Shown here piece after piece: positions 55,005 through 63,834 of a stretch of DNA of 64,000 nucleotides (its first letter is position 1; every line of letters starts with the position of its first letter). A program made the translations under genes and the position numbers. The DNA is taken from positions 124,001 to 188,000 of the forward strand of contig NC_013203.1 in the NCBI RefSeq assembly GCF_000024225.1. Direction: 5' to 3'. The notes under the pieces are model-generated. The model was not told where the DNA came from, ran no database searches, and saw only the letters and a program-made list of their open reading frames with translations. This DNA comes from Lancefieldella parvula DSM 20469 (GTDB lineage: Bacteria; Actinomycetota; Coriobacteriia; Coriobacteriales; Atopobiaceae).

Positions 55005-56267
55005 ATGCCTGAAACTATGTCTAACCAGCTCCCTGATGTTGCCGAGCGCTTCATGCGCTACGTGCAGGTTGATTCCCAGTCTAATCCTGAGAACGATACC
55101 GTTACGCCTTCCACGCCTGCTCAGCACGAGATGGCTCGCTACTTGGGCGAAGAGCTCAAGGCGTTGGGCTGCACTGATGTCACTGTCGACGAGCATGCTT
55201 ACGTTACCGGCACTTTCGCCGCATCTAAGGGCGCTGAATCGGCTCCTGCGCTGATGCTTTGCTCGCACCTGGATTCCGTTATTGATGCGCCTGCTTCGGG
55301 CATTAAGCCGCACGTCGTCTATTACGAGGGTGGTGACTTGGTTGCTGGCGTTGTTAACGGTAAGACCATCGCTACTACACAGGAACAGGTTCCTGACCTC
55401 AAGGATTTTGTGGGCATGGACATCATCTGCTCCGACGGCTCCACGCTGCTTTCCGCTGACGATAAGGCCGGTGTGGCAGAGATTTGCGCCTTGCTCAAAC
55501 GCCTGGGCGACAACCCTGAGCTTGCGCATCCAACACTTAAGATTGCATTTGTCCCTGACGAGGAAATCGGTCATGGCGCAAGTCTGCTTGACCTAGAAAA
55601 ACTCGGCGCAGCTTACGGCTACACTGTTGATGGTGAGGCGCTGGGAGAATTTAACTACGAGTGCTTCAATGCAGCTCATGCCGATGTCTATTTCAAGGGT
55701 GTTATGGTTCACCCTGGCAGCGCCAAGGATGTCATGGTCAACGCGATCACCGTTGCGTCTGAGTTCCAGCAAATGGTTCCCGCCTTCGAGCGTCCCGAGC
55801 ACACCGAGGGTTACGAGGGCTTCTACCATCCAATTGCCATCGAGGGTTCCGCATCTGAGGTTAAGCTCAGCTACATTGTCCGCGATCACGATTCCCAGAT
55901 TTTTGCCAATCGTCAGCAGGTTCTGCAGGATATTGCTGCGTTTCTGAACAAGCGCTATGGCGAGAATACCGTCCGCGTTGAGATTCATCAGGAGTATCGC
56001 AACATGGCCGAGAAGTTTGATGGCTATGAGTTTCTGATTGATTATGCTCTTGAGGCAAACCGTGAGGTTGGTATTGAGCCTAAGCCTGTTGCTGCTCGCG
56101 GTGGTACCGATGGTGCTCAGCTTACGTTCCGTGGTCTGCCATGCCCCAACATTGCTACCGGTGGATACAATGCTCACTCTGTGCGCGAGTTTATCCCCGT
56201 GCCAAGCCTCAAGGTCACCGTTGACCTTTTGGAGAAGCTTGTCGCTAAGTTTGCTACCCGCGGCTAA
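55005..56267 (+). CDS. pepT: Peptidase T (tripeptide aminopeptidase)
   Basis: The protein (420 aa) is an M20-family di-zinc aminopeptidase. Metal ligands and the active site are seen in LCSHLDSVIDAPASG (His-x-Asp), STLLSADDKAGVAEICALL, FVPDEEIGHGASLLDL (catalytic Glu-Glu) and VHPGSAKDVMVNAI. RGGTDGAQLTFRGLPCPNIATGG near the C-terminus is the PepT signature. GAGAGGATAACA precedes the ATG at 55005. It follows the PTS IIA gene by 57 bases and may be in the same transcript; no functional link is evident. Confidence 0.95.
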   Translation: MPETMSNQLPDVAERFMRYVQVDSQSNPENDTVTPSTPAQHEMARYLGEELKALGCTDVTVDEHAYVTGTFAASKGAESAPALMLCSHLDSVIDAPASGIKPHVVYYEGGDLVAGVVNGKTIATTQEQVPDLKDFVGMDIICSDGSTLLSADDKAGVAEICALLKRLGDNPELAHPTLKIAFVPDEEIGHGASLLDLEKLGAAYGYTVDGEALGEFNYECFNAAHADVYFKGVMVHPGSAKDVMVNAITVASEFQQMVPAFERPEHTEGYEGFYHPIAIEGSASEVKLSYIVRDHDSQIFANRQQVLQDIAAFLNKRYGENTVRVEIHQEYRNMAEKFDGYEFLIDYALEANREVGIEPKPVAARGGTDGAQLTFRGLPCPNIATGGYNAHSVREFIPVPSLKVTVDLLEKLVAKFATRG

Positions 56268-56486
56268 AAGCTCTGCGTGACCGTACCGCGCTTGCGCTGC
56301 ACGCGCGTGCGTTGCCTGCGTCCGCGCAATGTACTCGCGTTCATATAGCCGTTTGACGTGCTGCTTTGCCACTCATTGCTTGATTACTACCGTCTACGCT
56401 CTCGTTCACCCTTGTCAACAAATGGTGAGTGGGAGCGTAGCATAATTATGAGAGGTCATTGTTCTTTTTTGTGGAGGGAGGCCGCA
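56268..56486. other. GC-rich spacer after pepT
   Basis: No gene is assigned. The first 70 bases are unusually rich in CG-containing words, like the spacers after pdp (44693-44790) and after the next gene (57050-57120). The rest precedes the membrane protein gene. Confidence 0.4.
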
Positions 56487-57029
56487 ATGCTCTCAGTATT
56501 TTTTGGAATTATTGCCGTTGCGGCGCCCATCACGGCTGCAATTTTGGAGCACTCGGGTAACGTTGGAATTTCCGAGCGACGTCATAGTCACCACGATACA
56601 TATGTGACTCCCGCTGCACTTACGCGTTCACTCATCATTGATATGGCGTTTGTCAGTGCAATTGCGGTTATTCTGGGATGGCTCTGCTACGTTAACGTAT
56701 TTACACCAAACCCAGATATTGTTATGGCGTTCTTTGCATCTTTTTCAACTGTTATGTTTATGGCGTGGTACATCTTGAGTCGTTATAAGGTTTCGCTGTT
56801 TGATGATGAGATGGTCATAGTTCCTTTTGTGGGTTCAGAGATTAATATCAATTACCAGGACATTAAGCGTATGGAGTGGGCTGGCGATCGCCGCGGTTCT
56901 GGATTTAGAGATCTTTTAATTTGGACTTCAGATACGTCAAAGGTACGTCTCTCGGGTATGATTGGACTAGACCAAGTGCTGCTTAAGATTGATCGCTTTG
57001 ATGTCTTGGCGCATAGCTCAACTAGGTAA
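56487..57029 (+). CDS. Membrane protein with PH-like C-terminal domain, unknown function
   Basis: The protein (180 aa) has an N-terminal helix (residues 2-20), a His-rich loop (ERRHSHHDTYV), two further helices (about 50-68 and 78-98) and a cytoplasmic beta-rich domain. The domain begins YKVSLFDDEMVIVPFVGSEI and continues NINYQDIKRMEWAGDRRGSG. The pattern of a strand with Asp, a second strand and a basic-aromatic turn resembles the C-terminal domain of the 53900-54472 protein. Both may be PH/YcxB-type. GGAGGGAGG supports the start at 56487; the frame extends further upstream. Confidence 0.65.
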   Translation: MLSVFFGIIAVAAPITAAILEHSGNVGISERRHSHHDTYVTPAALTRSLIIDMAFVSAIAVILGWLCYVNVFTPNPDIVMAFFASFSTVMFMAWYILSRYKVSLFDDEMVIVPFVGSEININYQDIKRMEWAGDRRGSGFRDLLIWTSDTSKVRLSGMIGLDQVLLKIDRFDVLAHSSTR

Positions 57030-57154
57030 AAGTGCAACGCCGTAGTTTGGAGTCGTGCCGGCTCGAGTTGCTTCGGTGTAGAGCTGCGTTCGCTTGGGGT
57101 GCGACGCGCGTCGCGTTTGCCCAGCTACACAGCATGCAGTAACGGGGGACGTTT

Positions 57155-58012
57155 GTGATTAAGCTTGTTTTATCTGATATGGACAACACGCTAGTGCCTT
57201 TTGGAAATAGGCGTGTGTCGGACTTCACGCGCAAGGCTATTCACACGCTCCTTGAAGAAACGGACATTGCATTTGGCCCGTGTACCGGCCGAGATTACGT
57301 TGAGTTGATGCGTCTTTTCAGCCTTGATGAGGCATGCATGCAAACGGGAGTCATGTCAACGGGTAAACGCGTGCTGTACAGAGGTAAGACCATCTCGCTT
57401 TCTATCTTTGATCACAAAACGTTGCAGGGTGTCGCAGACGCTCTTGCTGACGAGAAGAACATGTTCTTGGTTTGTTATCCCGAGAAGACCAACCTCTTCA
57501 ATCCGGCATATGTTGTAGGTCCGCTGGACAAAGACATTCTTGCCGATTACGAGCGCAAATTGGTGTTTGTCTCGGGTATTGTTGATCAGGTTCCGGATGA
57601 CGTCGATTTTGTCGCCGCAACAATTGCCTGTCCAGGCACGGAGAAGGACATGGAGCGCTGCCAAAAGAAAGTTGCCGCAGCTTGTCCTGACGTGTATACC
57701 ATGTCGGTAGTTCCACAGTGGTTTGATGTGCTGCCCAAGGGCATATCTAAGCTGACTGGGTTTGAAACACTCCTAGAAAGAACAGGCATTTCTCCTGAAG
57801 AAGTACTCGTTTTTGGAGACGGCGAGAATGACGTTGAGATTTTAAGTAAAGTTCCGCACTCAGTGGCGGTGGCAAATGCAATTCCGGAGGTTAAGCAGGT
57901 AGCAAAGCATCACGTAGGTGCATCTGCAGACGATGGTGTTGCACATGCTCTGCTTGAGCTGGTGCGCGCGACAAAAGCAGGGGAGACTCCCCGTTTTATG
58001 ATGGAGAACTAG
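57155..58012 (+). CDS. Cof-type HAD-IIB phosphatase
   Basis: The protein (285 aa) shows motif I LVLSDMDNTLVPFGNRR, with Asn replacing the usual Gly of DxDGT. The cap carries a C2B-type fold, and motif IV is VFGDGENDVEIL. PKGISKLTGFETLL carries the motif III Lys. HAD-IIB enzymes dephosphorylate sugar phosphates or flavin intermediates; the substrate is unknown. GTG start with CGGGGGAC upstream. It is the first of two adjacent, related genes. Confidence 0.9.
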   Translation: MIKLVLSDMDNTLVPFGNRRVSDFTRKAIHTLLEETDIAFGPCTGRDYVELMRLFSLDEACMQTGVMSTGKRVLYRGKTISLSIFDHKTLQGVADALADEKNMFLVCYPEKTNLFNPAYVVGPLDKDILADYERKLVFVSGIVDQVPDDVDFVAATIACPGTEKDMERCQKKVAAACPDVYTMSVVPQWFDVLPKGISKLTGFETLLERTGISPEEVLVFGDGENDVEILSKVPHSVAVANAIPEVKQVAKHHVGASADDGVAHALLELVRATKAGETPRFMMEN

Positions 58013-58013
58013 C

Positions 58014-58811
58014 ATGATTAAACTCATTGCATCGGACATGGACGGTACACTTTTGGACCAGAATTCCGAGGTTCCGCCAGAGACATTTGAACTCATTGAA
58101 GAGCTGCACAAACGTGGTGTTCACTTTGTAGCAAGCTCTGGTCGTCGTTACGACACACTGCGTTGGCTGTTTCAGCCGGTTGCAGACAAGATTGACTACG
58201 TGGCTTCTCTTGGTACGCAGGTCTATGTAGAGAACGAGGTCATCGACCGCGAGGTTTTCTCGTCAGCCTCTATTCGAGCACTGTTTGAGTTGTCGTCTGA
58301 GTTTGACTGCATTCATTTGGTTGTTTATGACCGCACTCATACGTATCTACTGGACGATCAGAGTTCGTTTGTACGTGAGTTGGACAAAGACTTGCCTAAC
58401 GCCGAGCGTGTATTTGATCCGCCTTCACCTGACGTTAGTATCATCAAGGCTGCTGTTTGTTGCGATTCTAGGGCTCGCTCTATGGATATGGCCATGATTC
58501 TTGAGCGTGAGATGGGCGACAGATTGTCGTTCATGCCTTCTGGAGAGACGTGGATTGACGTGGTACCTCGTGGTGTGAACAAGGCTACAGGACTTGAGCA
58601 GATTCGCAGGTATTACGGCATTTCTCGTAATGAGATTGCTGTTTTTGGCGATTCTATGAACGATTACGCTATGCTGCGTTATGCGGGCACTGCTTACGTT
58701 ATGGACAACGCTCGCTACGCACTTAAAACAATTGCTACAAAGGTTATTGCTCCTAATACTGAGCAGGGTGTGCAGAAAGAAATGCGTCGTATTTTGGAAG
58801 AGTTGGCGTAG
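58014..58811 (+). CDS. Cof-type HAD-IIB phosphatase
   Basis: The protein (265 aa) shows motif I IASDMDGTLLDQNSEVP, motif II FVASSGRRYDTLRWLF, motif III Lys in PRGVNKATGLEQIRRYY and motif IV VFGDSMNDYAMLRYAG. It is a paralogue of the preceding gene and begins 1 base after its stop, so both are in one operon. The substrate is unknown, possibly a sugar phosphate. Confidence 0.93.
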   Translation: MIKLIASDMDGTLLDQNSEVPPETFELIEELHKRGVHFVASSGRRYDTLRWLFQPVADKIDYVASLGTQVYVENEVIDREVFSSASIRALFELSSEFDCIHLVVYDRTHTYLLDDQSSFVRELDKDLPNAERVFDPPSPDVSIIKAAVCCDSRARSMDMAMILEREMGDRLSFMPSGETWIDVVPRGVNKATGLEQIRRYYGISRNEIAVFGDSMNDYAMLRYAGTAYVMDNARYALKTIATKVIAPNTEQGVQKEMRRILEELA

Positions 58812-58979
58812 TAAGAGCTGTTGCATAATATGAATTGTCATAACAAGGAAGAATCAGTTGCTGCAGTAAGCGCATGACTTGAAGTAACTTTTGTGAGCAG
58901 TTGTTTGCTCAATTGTTCGACGTGACCATTTGGCGATAATTTCATACCGTTGATCCCATTCTTTTCTGAATCTGATGTA

Positions 58980-59002
58980 CTTATTTCGAGAGTCGAAATA
59001 AG
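58980..59002. promoter_or_regulatory. Perfect inverted repeat, candidate operator of the ROK-like regulator
   Basis: CTTATTTCGA (58980-58989) and TCGAAATAAG (58993-59002) form a 10-3-10 palindrome 36 bases before the regulator start, between its likely promoter and ribosome binding site. No T run follows, so it is a better operator than terminator. Confidence 0.65.
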
Positions 59003-59037
59003 GTAGTACAGACAGAAATAGAGAGGAGGGGATGCGC

Positions 59038-60099
59038 ATGTCAATCGTCAGTACTAAAGACATTGCATATTCTAATAAACGCGCAGTTATTCAGGCATTA
59101 TGCGAGAAAAATGCTCTGTCTCGTGTTGAACTAGCGCGTGAATTATCTCTTTCTCCTAGTACCGTTACTACTATTGTTCACGATTTGCTTCAGTCAAAAC
59201 TGGTTGAGGAAAGTTCAGAACGTGTAGTTACCGCTGGTAGATCAAAGACGCTTCTGCAACTTGCTCCAGAGTTTGGTCTCTTGGGGCTTATTAGGGTTTC
59301 TCGCCAAAAACAGGAACTTGTGCTTGTTGACATGGCTCTCAATGAATGGGCTCGTACCACGTTATCAGAGGAATTTCCTTCCGGAGAAACTCTACTTGAA
59401 GGTACTAAGGTTGCTCTTACAAACCTTATTGTTGATGGAGCAATTCTTAAAGGAATTGGAGTTTTGCTTGAAGGAGACGTGCAGGAATCAGAACTTTCCG
59501 TTATGTATTCGACGGGACATGATTCGGCAACAATTTCTCTGGTACAAGCGTTGGAGAGTACTTTTAGGGTAGTAGTGAAGCAGTTTGAACAGAGTGATTT
59601 TGCACTGTCTCAAGTAGAGAGTGCAGACAACATTGATGATATTGCTTCGTATTTTCATCTTTCATTTGGAACTCGAATAGTAGCTCAGGTTGTTTGCAAT
59701 AATGTCCTCCTTCCTATGAAAGAAGGGTTAAACGCAGATGTTACTCAGCAGCTTGTGACTGCAGATGGTCTGCAGCTTGATAAATTAATGAACCTTGTCC
59801 GTACAGTTCAGAGTCTATTTTCCTTTGATGCTGTGGTTGTGTCTGTGCCTGAAGAAGATAGTTCTACTTCTTCGTTTAAGGCAGATGCGCTGAGTAAGGC
59901 GTTGTCAACTCCTGCGATTTTGGCACAAAAGTTTGCTCAGTTTGAAAATTTTCCAAAACTGATAGTAACAAGAATGACTTCAAGAAACTTACTAAAGGAC
60001 GCTGTTTCTGCCCTTAGATTAGTTTGTCTTTGTCCAGAAACTGTTCAGCTTTGGAAACGAGTGCTTGTTTCTGGTTGGCATCCAGTAAGTTCTGCGTAG
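59038..60099 (+). CDS. Degenerate ROK-type transcription regulator
   Basis: The protein (353 aa) has the NagC/XylR-style N-terminal helix-turn-helix NKRAVIQALCEKNALSRVEL, then ARELSLSPSTVTTIVHDLL and the wing GRSKTLLQLAP. The remaining 280 residues follow the ROK outline (a strand pair at LLGLIRVSRQKQELVLVDM), but the DxGGT-type phosphate loop and the GHxx...CGCxGC zinc motif are not visible. It is therefore a sensor without kinase activity. I chose the ATG at 59038 because AGGAGG lies eight bases before it. It probably controls the permease and hydantoinase genes downstream. Confidence 0.78.
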   Translation: MSIVSTKDIAYSNKRAVIQALCEKNALSRVELARELSLSPSTVTTIVHDLLQSKLVEESSERVVTAGRSKTLLQLAPEFGLLGLIRVSRQKQELVLVDMALNEWARTTLSEEFPSGETLLEGTKVALTNLIVDGAILKGIGVLLEGDVQESELSVMYSTGHDSATISLVQALESTFRVVVKQFEQSDFALSQVESADNIDDIASYFHLSFGTRIVAQVVCNNVLLPMKEGLNADVTQQLVTADGLQLDKLMNLVRTVQSLFSFDAVVVSVPEEDSSTSSFKADALSKALSTPAILAQKFAQFENFPKLIVTRMTSRNLLKDAVSALRLVCLCPETVQLWKRVLVSGWHPVSSA

Positions 60100-60164
60100 C
60101 AAATCAGCAAGGTATCTGTAGGGAAGTAGTGCGTTATATGCTGCACTGGAACAAAGGTGTTTCT

Positions 60165-60261
60165 CGACTTTGTCTGCTCATCAAAGTCGTCAACATGGTG
60201 CTCATGCATCTATAGAAGTGCGTGTAGGTTATTTTAAGGAGAGATAGCTGCATCTGCTATC
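60165..60261 (+). promoter_or_regulatory. Two hairpins in the leader of the permease gene
   Basis: CGACTTTG (60165-60172) pairs with CAAAGTCG (60182-60189). GATAGC (60243-60248) pairs with GCTATC (60256-60261). Both are perfect and lie between the ROK-like gene and the permease start. Neither is followed by a T run. Confidence 0.5.
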
Positions 60262-60287
60262 AAACAATGTGTTCCTAAGGAGGAAAC

Positions 60288-61589
60288 ATGGTTCAGGGTA
60301 TTTTGATCCTCTTGGTTTTTGTAGCTGTCGCTGCATTAATGATGACCAAGAAGATCCCAACTCTGCTAGCCCTGCCACTGATGGCTATTTTGATTTGTGT
60401 CATCGCGGGCGTTCCAATGTTTGGAAAAGATGGCGACGGAAAAGAAATTGGTTGGCTAACATCAGTGTTTGAGGCTGGAACCGTTCGCATGGGCGCCGCA
60501 ATCATGGCTGTTATTTTTGGCGCATGGTTGGGTCAGCTTATGAACAAGACTGGCGTTACTGAGACAATTATTAAGAAGAGTGCAGAGCTTGGTGGCGATA
60601 AGCCCCTGGTAATCACTTTAATTATGTCTGTTGCGGTCGCTGTCCTCTTTACTACACTTTCTGGCTTGGGATCAATCATTATGGTTGGCTCAATTGTTTT
60701 GCCAATTTTGATTTCTGTTGGTGTTCCCGCAGCTAGTGCAGCATGTATCTTCTTGATGTCATTCACCACTGGTCTGGCGCTTAATATTGCTAACTGGACA
60801 ACTTTTGCTAAGCTCTTCAATCTTGATATTGCTCAGGTTCAGGGTTTTGAGGTATATCTGGCTGTTGCAACTGGTATTGCAACTTTAATCATGATTATTG
60901 TTGAGTTTAAGCGTAATGGTATTAAGTTTGCCTTCAGTGCTCCAGTTACTGAGCAGAGCAACTCTAAGCAGCTTACTGGTGTTGCAGGCGGTCTTGCAAT
61001 GCTGACTCCATTGATTCCTATTGTGCTTGTTGCTTTCTTGAAGGTCCCTGTTACCCCAGCATTTACCGTTGGTATTCTGTGGTGCTTGCTGTTTACTTCT
61101 AAGAGCTTTAGTAAGGCAATGAATCTTTTGGCAAAGACCTGCTATGACGGTGTTACCGACGCTGGTCCTGCAATTATTTTGATGGTTGGTATTGGTATTC
61201 TCTATCTTGCAGTTACCAATCCAACGGTTAAGGCAGTTCTTAATCCATTCCTGCTTGGCATCATGCCACAGAATCTCATTGCATACATTATCTTCTTTGC
61301 GGTTCTCTCGCCATTAGCCTTGTATCGTGGACCTATGAACATGTTTGGTCTTGGTTCTGGTATTGCAGCTCTTATCATTGGTCTGAACACCTTGAATCCT
61401 CTTGCTGTTATGGGTGCATTCCTGGCTGCAGAGCGTATCCAGGCAGGTGGCGACCCAACCAATACTCAGAACGTTTGGACTGCAAACTTCTGTGAGGTTG
61501 ACGTCAACACTGTTACTCGTAAGATGCTCCCTTATCTCTGGGTAGTTTCCATCTTTGGTGTAATTCTGTCTGGTGTTCTGTACTTCTAA
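60288..61589 (+). CDS. Ion-transporter-superfamily permease (GntP/CitM-like)
   Basis: The protein (433 aa) has about 11-12 membrane helices. Repeated half-site segments are RMGAAIMAVIFGAWLGQLMNKTG with TTLSGLGSIIMVGSIVLPIL, and LSPLALYRGPMNMFGLGSGI with VDVNTVTRKMLPYLWVVSIF. This two-fold pattern is that of proton- or sodium-coupled carboxylate carriers of the ion transporter superfamily. AAGGAGG precedes the ATG. It is followed by a hydantoinase/oxoprolinase gene, so the cargo may be a cyclic amide or carboxylate such as 5-oxoproline. That is inference. Confidence 0.82.
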   Translation: MVQGILILLVFVAVAALMMTKKIPTLLALPLMAILICVIAGVPMFGKDGDGKEIGWLTSVFEAGTVRMGAAIMAVIFGAWLGQLMNKTGVTETIIKKSAELGGDKPLVITLIMSVAVAVLFTTLSGLGSIIMVGSIVLPILISVGVPAASAACIFLMSFTTGLALNIANWTTFAKLFNLDIAQVQGFEVYLAVATGIATLIMIIVEFKRNGIKFAFSAPVTEQSNSKQLTGVAGGLAMLTPLIPIVLVAFLKVPVTPAFTVGILWCLLFTSKSFSKAMNLLAKTCYDGVTDAGPAIILMVGIGILYLAVTNPTVKAVLNPFLLGIMPQNLIAYIIFFAVLSPLALYRGPMNMFGLGSGIAALIIGLNTLNPLAVMGAFLAAERIQAGGDPTNTQNVWTANFCEVDVNTVTRKMLPYLWVVSIFGVILSGVLYF

Positions 61590-61602
61590 GCTCTGACCTT
61601 GG

Positions 61603-61636
61603 GACGAGAAGATCCTTTGCGGTCTTCTCGTCTCGT
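61603..61636 (+). terminator. Terminator after the permease gene
   Basis: GACGAGAAGA (61603-61612) pairs perfectly with TCTTCTCGTC (61623-61632), followed by TCGTTTT. The arms are one-base variants of the window-wide motif. It may attenuate transcription into the hydantoinase gene. Confidence 0.65.
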
Positions 61637-61680
61637 TTTATCTTTGCGGCTGATATGTTGCTGCATATCGAGGAGGAAAC

Positions 61681-63828
61681 GTGAAAGTTCGTATTGGAAT
61701 TGACGTTGGCGGAACATTTACCGATGCTGTTGCCATCGACAATGATACGTACGAAATTATCGGCACGGTTAAAACGCCTACCACGCATACCGCTGAAGCA
61801 GGTGTTGCTGCAGGTATTGTGCAGGTGCTTCATGATGTGATGGAGCAGCATAGCATTAAACCCGAAGATGTTGTCTTCATTGCTCACGGCACCACTCAGG
61901 CCACAAATGCTTTACTTGAGGGTGATGTAGCTCAGGTTGGTATTGTGACGCTTGGTAGTGGCCTTCAGGGCGCTAAAAGTAAGAGCGATACTAATGTTGG
62001 AGATATTGAACTTGCTGCCGGTAAATTCCTGCGTACCAAAAATGCGTTTGTAGATACGTCTTCTGACGTTGAAGCCGGCATTAAGAGCGCAATTGAACAG
62101 CTTTTCTCGGATGGTTCAACTTCTTATGTTGCAGCTGAAGCATTTAGCGTAGACGATCCAACTAACGAGAATGCCGTTATTGCAGAATGCTCTGATAGAG
62201 AACTTCCTGCTACAGCCACAAATGACATCTCTAAGCTTTATGGTCTGGCTATTCGTACCCGTACAGCAGTTGTTAATGCATCCATCATGCCAAAGATGCT
62301 TGAAGCTGCAAACATGACTGACAAGAGTATTCGTGAGGCTGGTATTGAGTCGCCACTTATGGTTATGCGTTGTGATGGTGGTGTAATGACCGTTGATGAG
62401 GTTCGTCATCGTCCAATCCTTACTATTCTCTCTGGTCCCGCAGCTGGTGTAGCTGGTGCTTTGATGTACGAGAAGCTTACCGACGGACTGTTCTTTGAGG
62501 TTGGTGGCACTTCCACCGATATTTCTTGCGTTAAAGATGGCAAGGTTATGGTTAAGTATGCGGAAGTTGGTGGCCATAAGACGTATCTCTCGTCATTGGA
62601 TGTTAGAACCGTTGGTATTGGAGGCGGTTCTATGGTGCAAATTTCTGATGGTAAGGCTGTTGATGTGGGACCTCGTTCTGCCCACATTGCCAACCTGGAT
62701 TACGAGGTTTACACCAACGCAGAAAAGATTGTGAACCCACGTCTGGTTGCTGTTCGCCCTATGGATGGAGATCCTGAATACGCAGCTATTGAGTGTGATG
62801 ACGGTCTTCGTGTTTGCTTGACTATGGCCGGCGCAGCAAATCTTGCGGGCTTTGTTCCTGAGGGCGATTATGCTTGCGGTTCTGTTGAAGCTGCTCGTGC
62901 GGCATGGGCTCCTCTTGCAGAGAATATGGGTGTGAGTGTTGAAGAGGCAGCAGCTCAGGTTCTTGCATTTGCCGCAAAGAAGAACGGTGCTGTAGCTGAA
63001 CAACTTATGAAAGACTATGGCATGGACCCTCGTACAACCGTTTACGTTGGCGGTGGCGGTGGCGCTTCCACTGTTGTGTCACACTTGGCAAAGAGCATGG
63101 GCCATACCTTCCGTATTGCTAAGAACGCTCCTGTTATCTCAACTATTGGCGTTGCTCTTGCAATGGTCCGTGACATGGTTGAGCGTAGCGTTACCAACCC
63201 ATCTGACGATGATATCGTTAGCGTCAGGCGTGAGGCAGAAGCTCGCGCTATCAAGATGGGCGCTGCTCCTGGAACCGTTGAGGTTACTGTTGAGGTGGAT
63301 ACACAGCGTCACGTTGTCCGTGCAATTGCTGTTGGTGCTACTGAACTGCGTAGTAAAGATGTTAATGCCACACGTCTGAGTGCAGATGAGCTTAAGAAAC
63401 TTGTGATAGAGAATCTTGGCGAGGGTGCAGAAAACGTTTCTGAGGTTGCTCATTCTTCCGAGCTCTTTGCCTATACCGCAACCACTACAGAAAAGAAGCT
63501 CTTTGGTCTTCTCACCAAGAAACGCACTGCTCTTCGTCTTATTGATTCCGAGGGCGTTATTAGACTTCAGCGTCCTAATGCTGAGGTGCTTCAAGAAACT
63601 ATTAGTTCATGGCGTAAGGGCGTAACAGCGCTGGTAGAGGACTTAACTGTATACAACGATGGCGGCGCTAATCTGCCAAACGTCTATGTTGTGGTGGGTA
63701 AGCGTATCATCGACCTTTCTGGAATGACTTCGCTTGAGCAGATCTTGAGCCTTGCAGCGGTAGAGCTGGGCGGTTATTCATCTGACGAGCCTGTTATTAT
63801 TGCTGCCACACTTCGTTTGGGCGATTAG
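61681..63828 (+). CDS. Hydantoinase/5-oxoprolinase A-type protein
   Basis: The protein (715 aa) matches the HyuA/OplahA family, ATP-dependent hydrolases of cyclic amides. The N-terminal phosphate loop is RIGIDVGGTFTDAVAID, followed by FIAHGTTQATNALLEGD. The second half has LTILSGPAAGVAGALM, FEVGGTSTDISCV and TVGIGGGSMVQI. After about residue 530 a separate C-terminal region (from SDDDIVSVRREAEARAIK) replaces the usual end. No HyuB partner is seen in the window. GTG start with AGGAGG upstream. Confidence 0.9.
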   Translation: MKVRIGIDVGGTFTDAVAIDNDTYEIIGTVKTPTTHTAEAGVAAGIVQVLHDVMEQHSIKPEDVVFIAHGTTQATNALLEGDVAQVGIVTLGSGLQGAKSKSDTNVGDIELAAGKFLRTKNAFVDTSSDVEAGIKSAIEQLFSDGSTSYVAAEAFSVDDPTNENAVIAECSDRELPATATNDISKLYGLAIRTRTAVVNASIMPKMLEAANMTDKSIREAGIESPLMVMRCDGGVMTVDEVRHRPILTILSGPAAGVAGALMYEKLTDGLFFEVGGTSTDISCVKDGKVMVKYAEVGGHKTYLSSLDVRTVGIGGGSMVQISDGKAVDVGPRSAHIANLDYEVYTNAEKIVNPRLVAVRPMDGDPEYAAIECDDGLRVCLTMAGAANLAGFVPEGDYACGSVEAARAAWAPLAENMGVSVEEAAAQVLAFAAKKNGAVAEQLMKDYGMDPRTTVYVGGGGGASTVVSHLAKSMGHTFRIAKNAPVISTIGVALAMVRDMVERSVTNPSDDDIVSVRREAEARAIKMGAAPGTVEVTVEVDTQRHVVRAIAVGATELRSKDVNATRLSADELKKLVIENLGEGAENVSEVAHSSELFAYTATTTEKKLFGLLTKKRTALRLIDSEGVIRLQRPNAEVLQETISSWRKGVTALVEDLTVYNDGGANLPNVYVVVGKRIIDLSGMTSLEQILSLAAVELGGYSSDEPVIIAATLRLGD

Positions 63829-63834
63829 ACTGAC

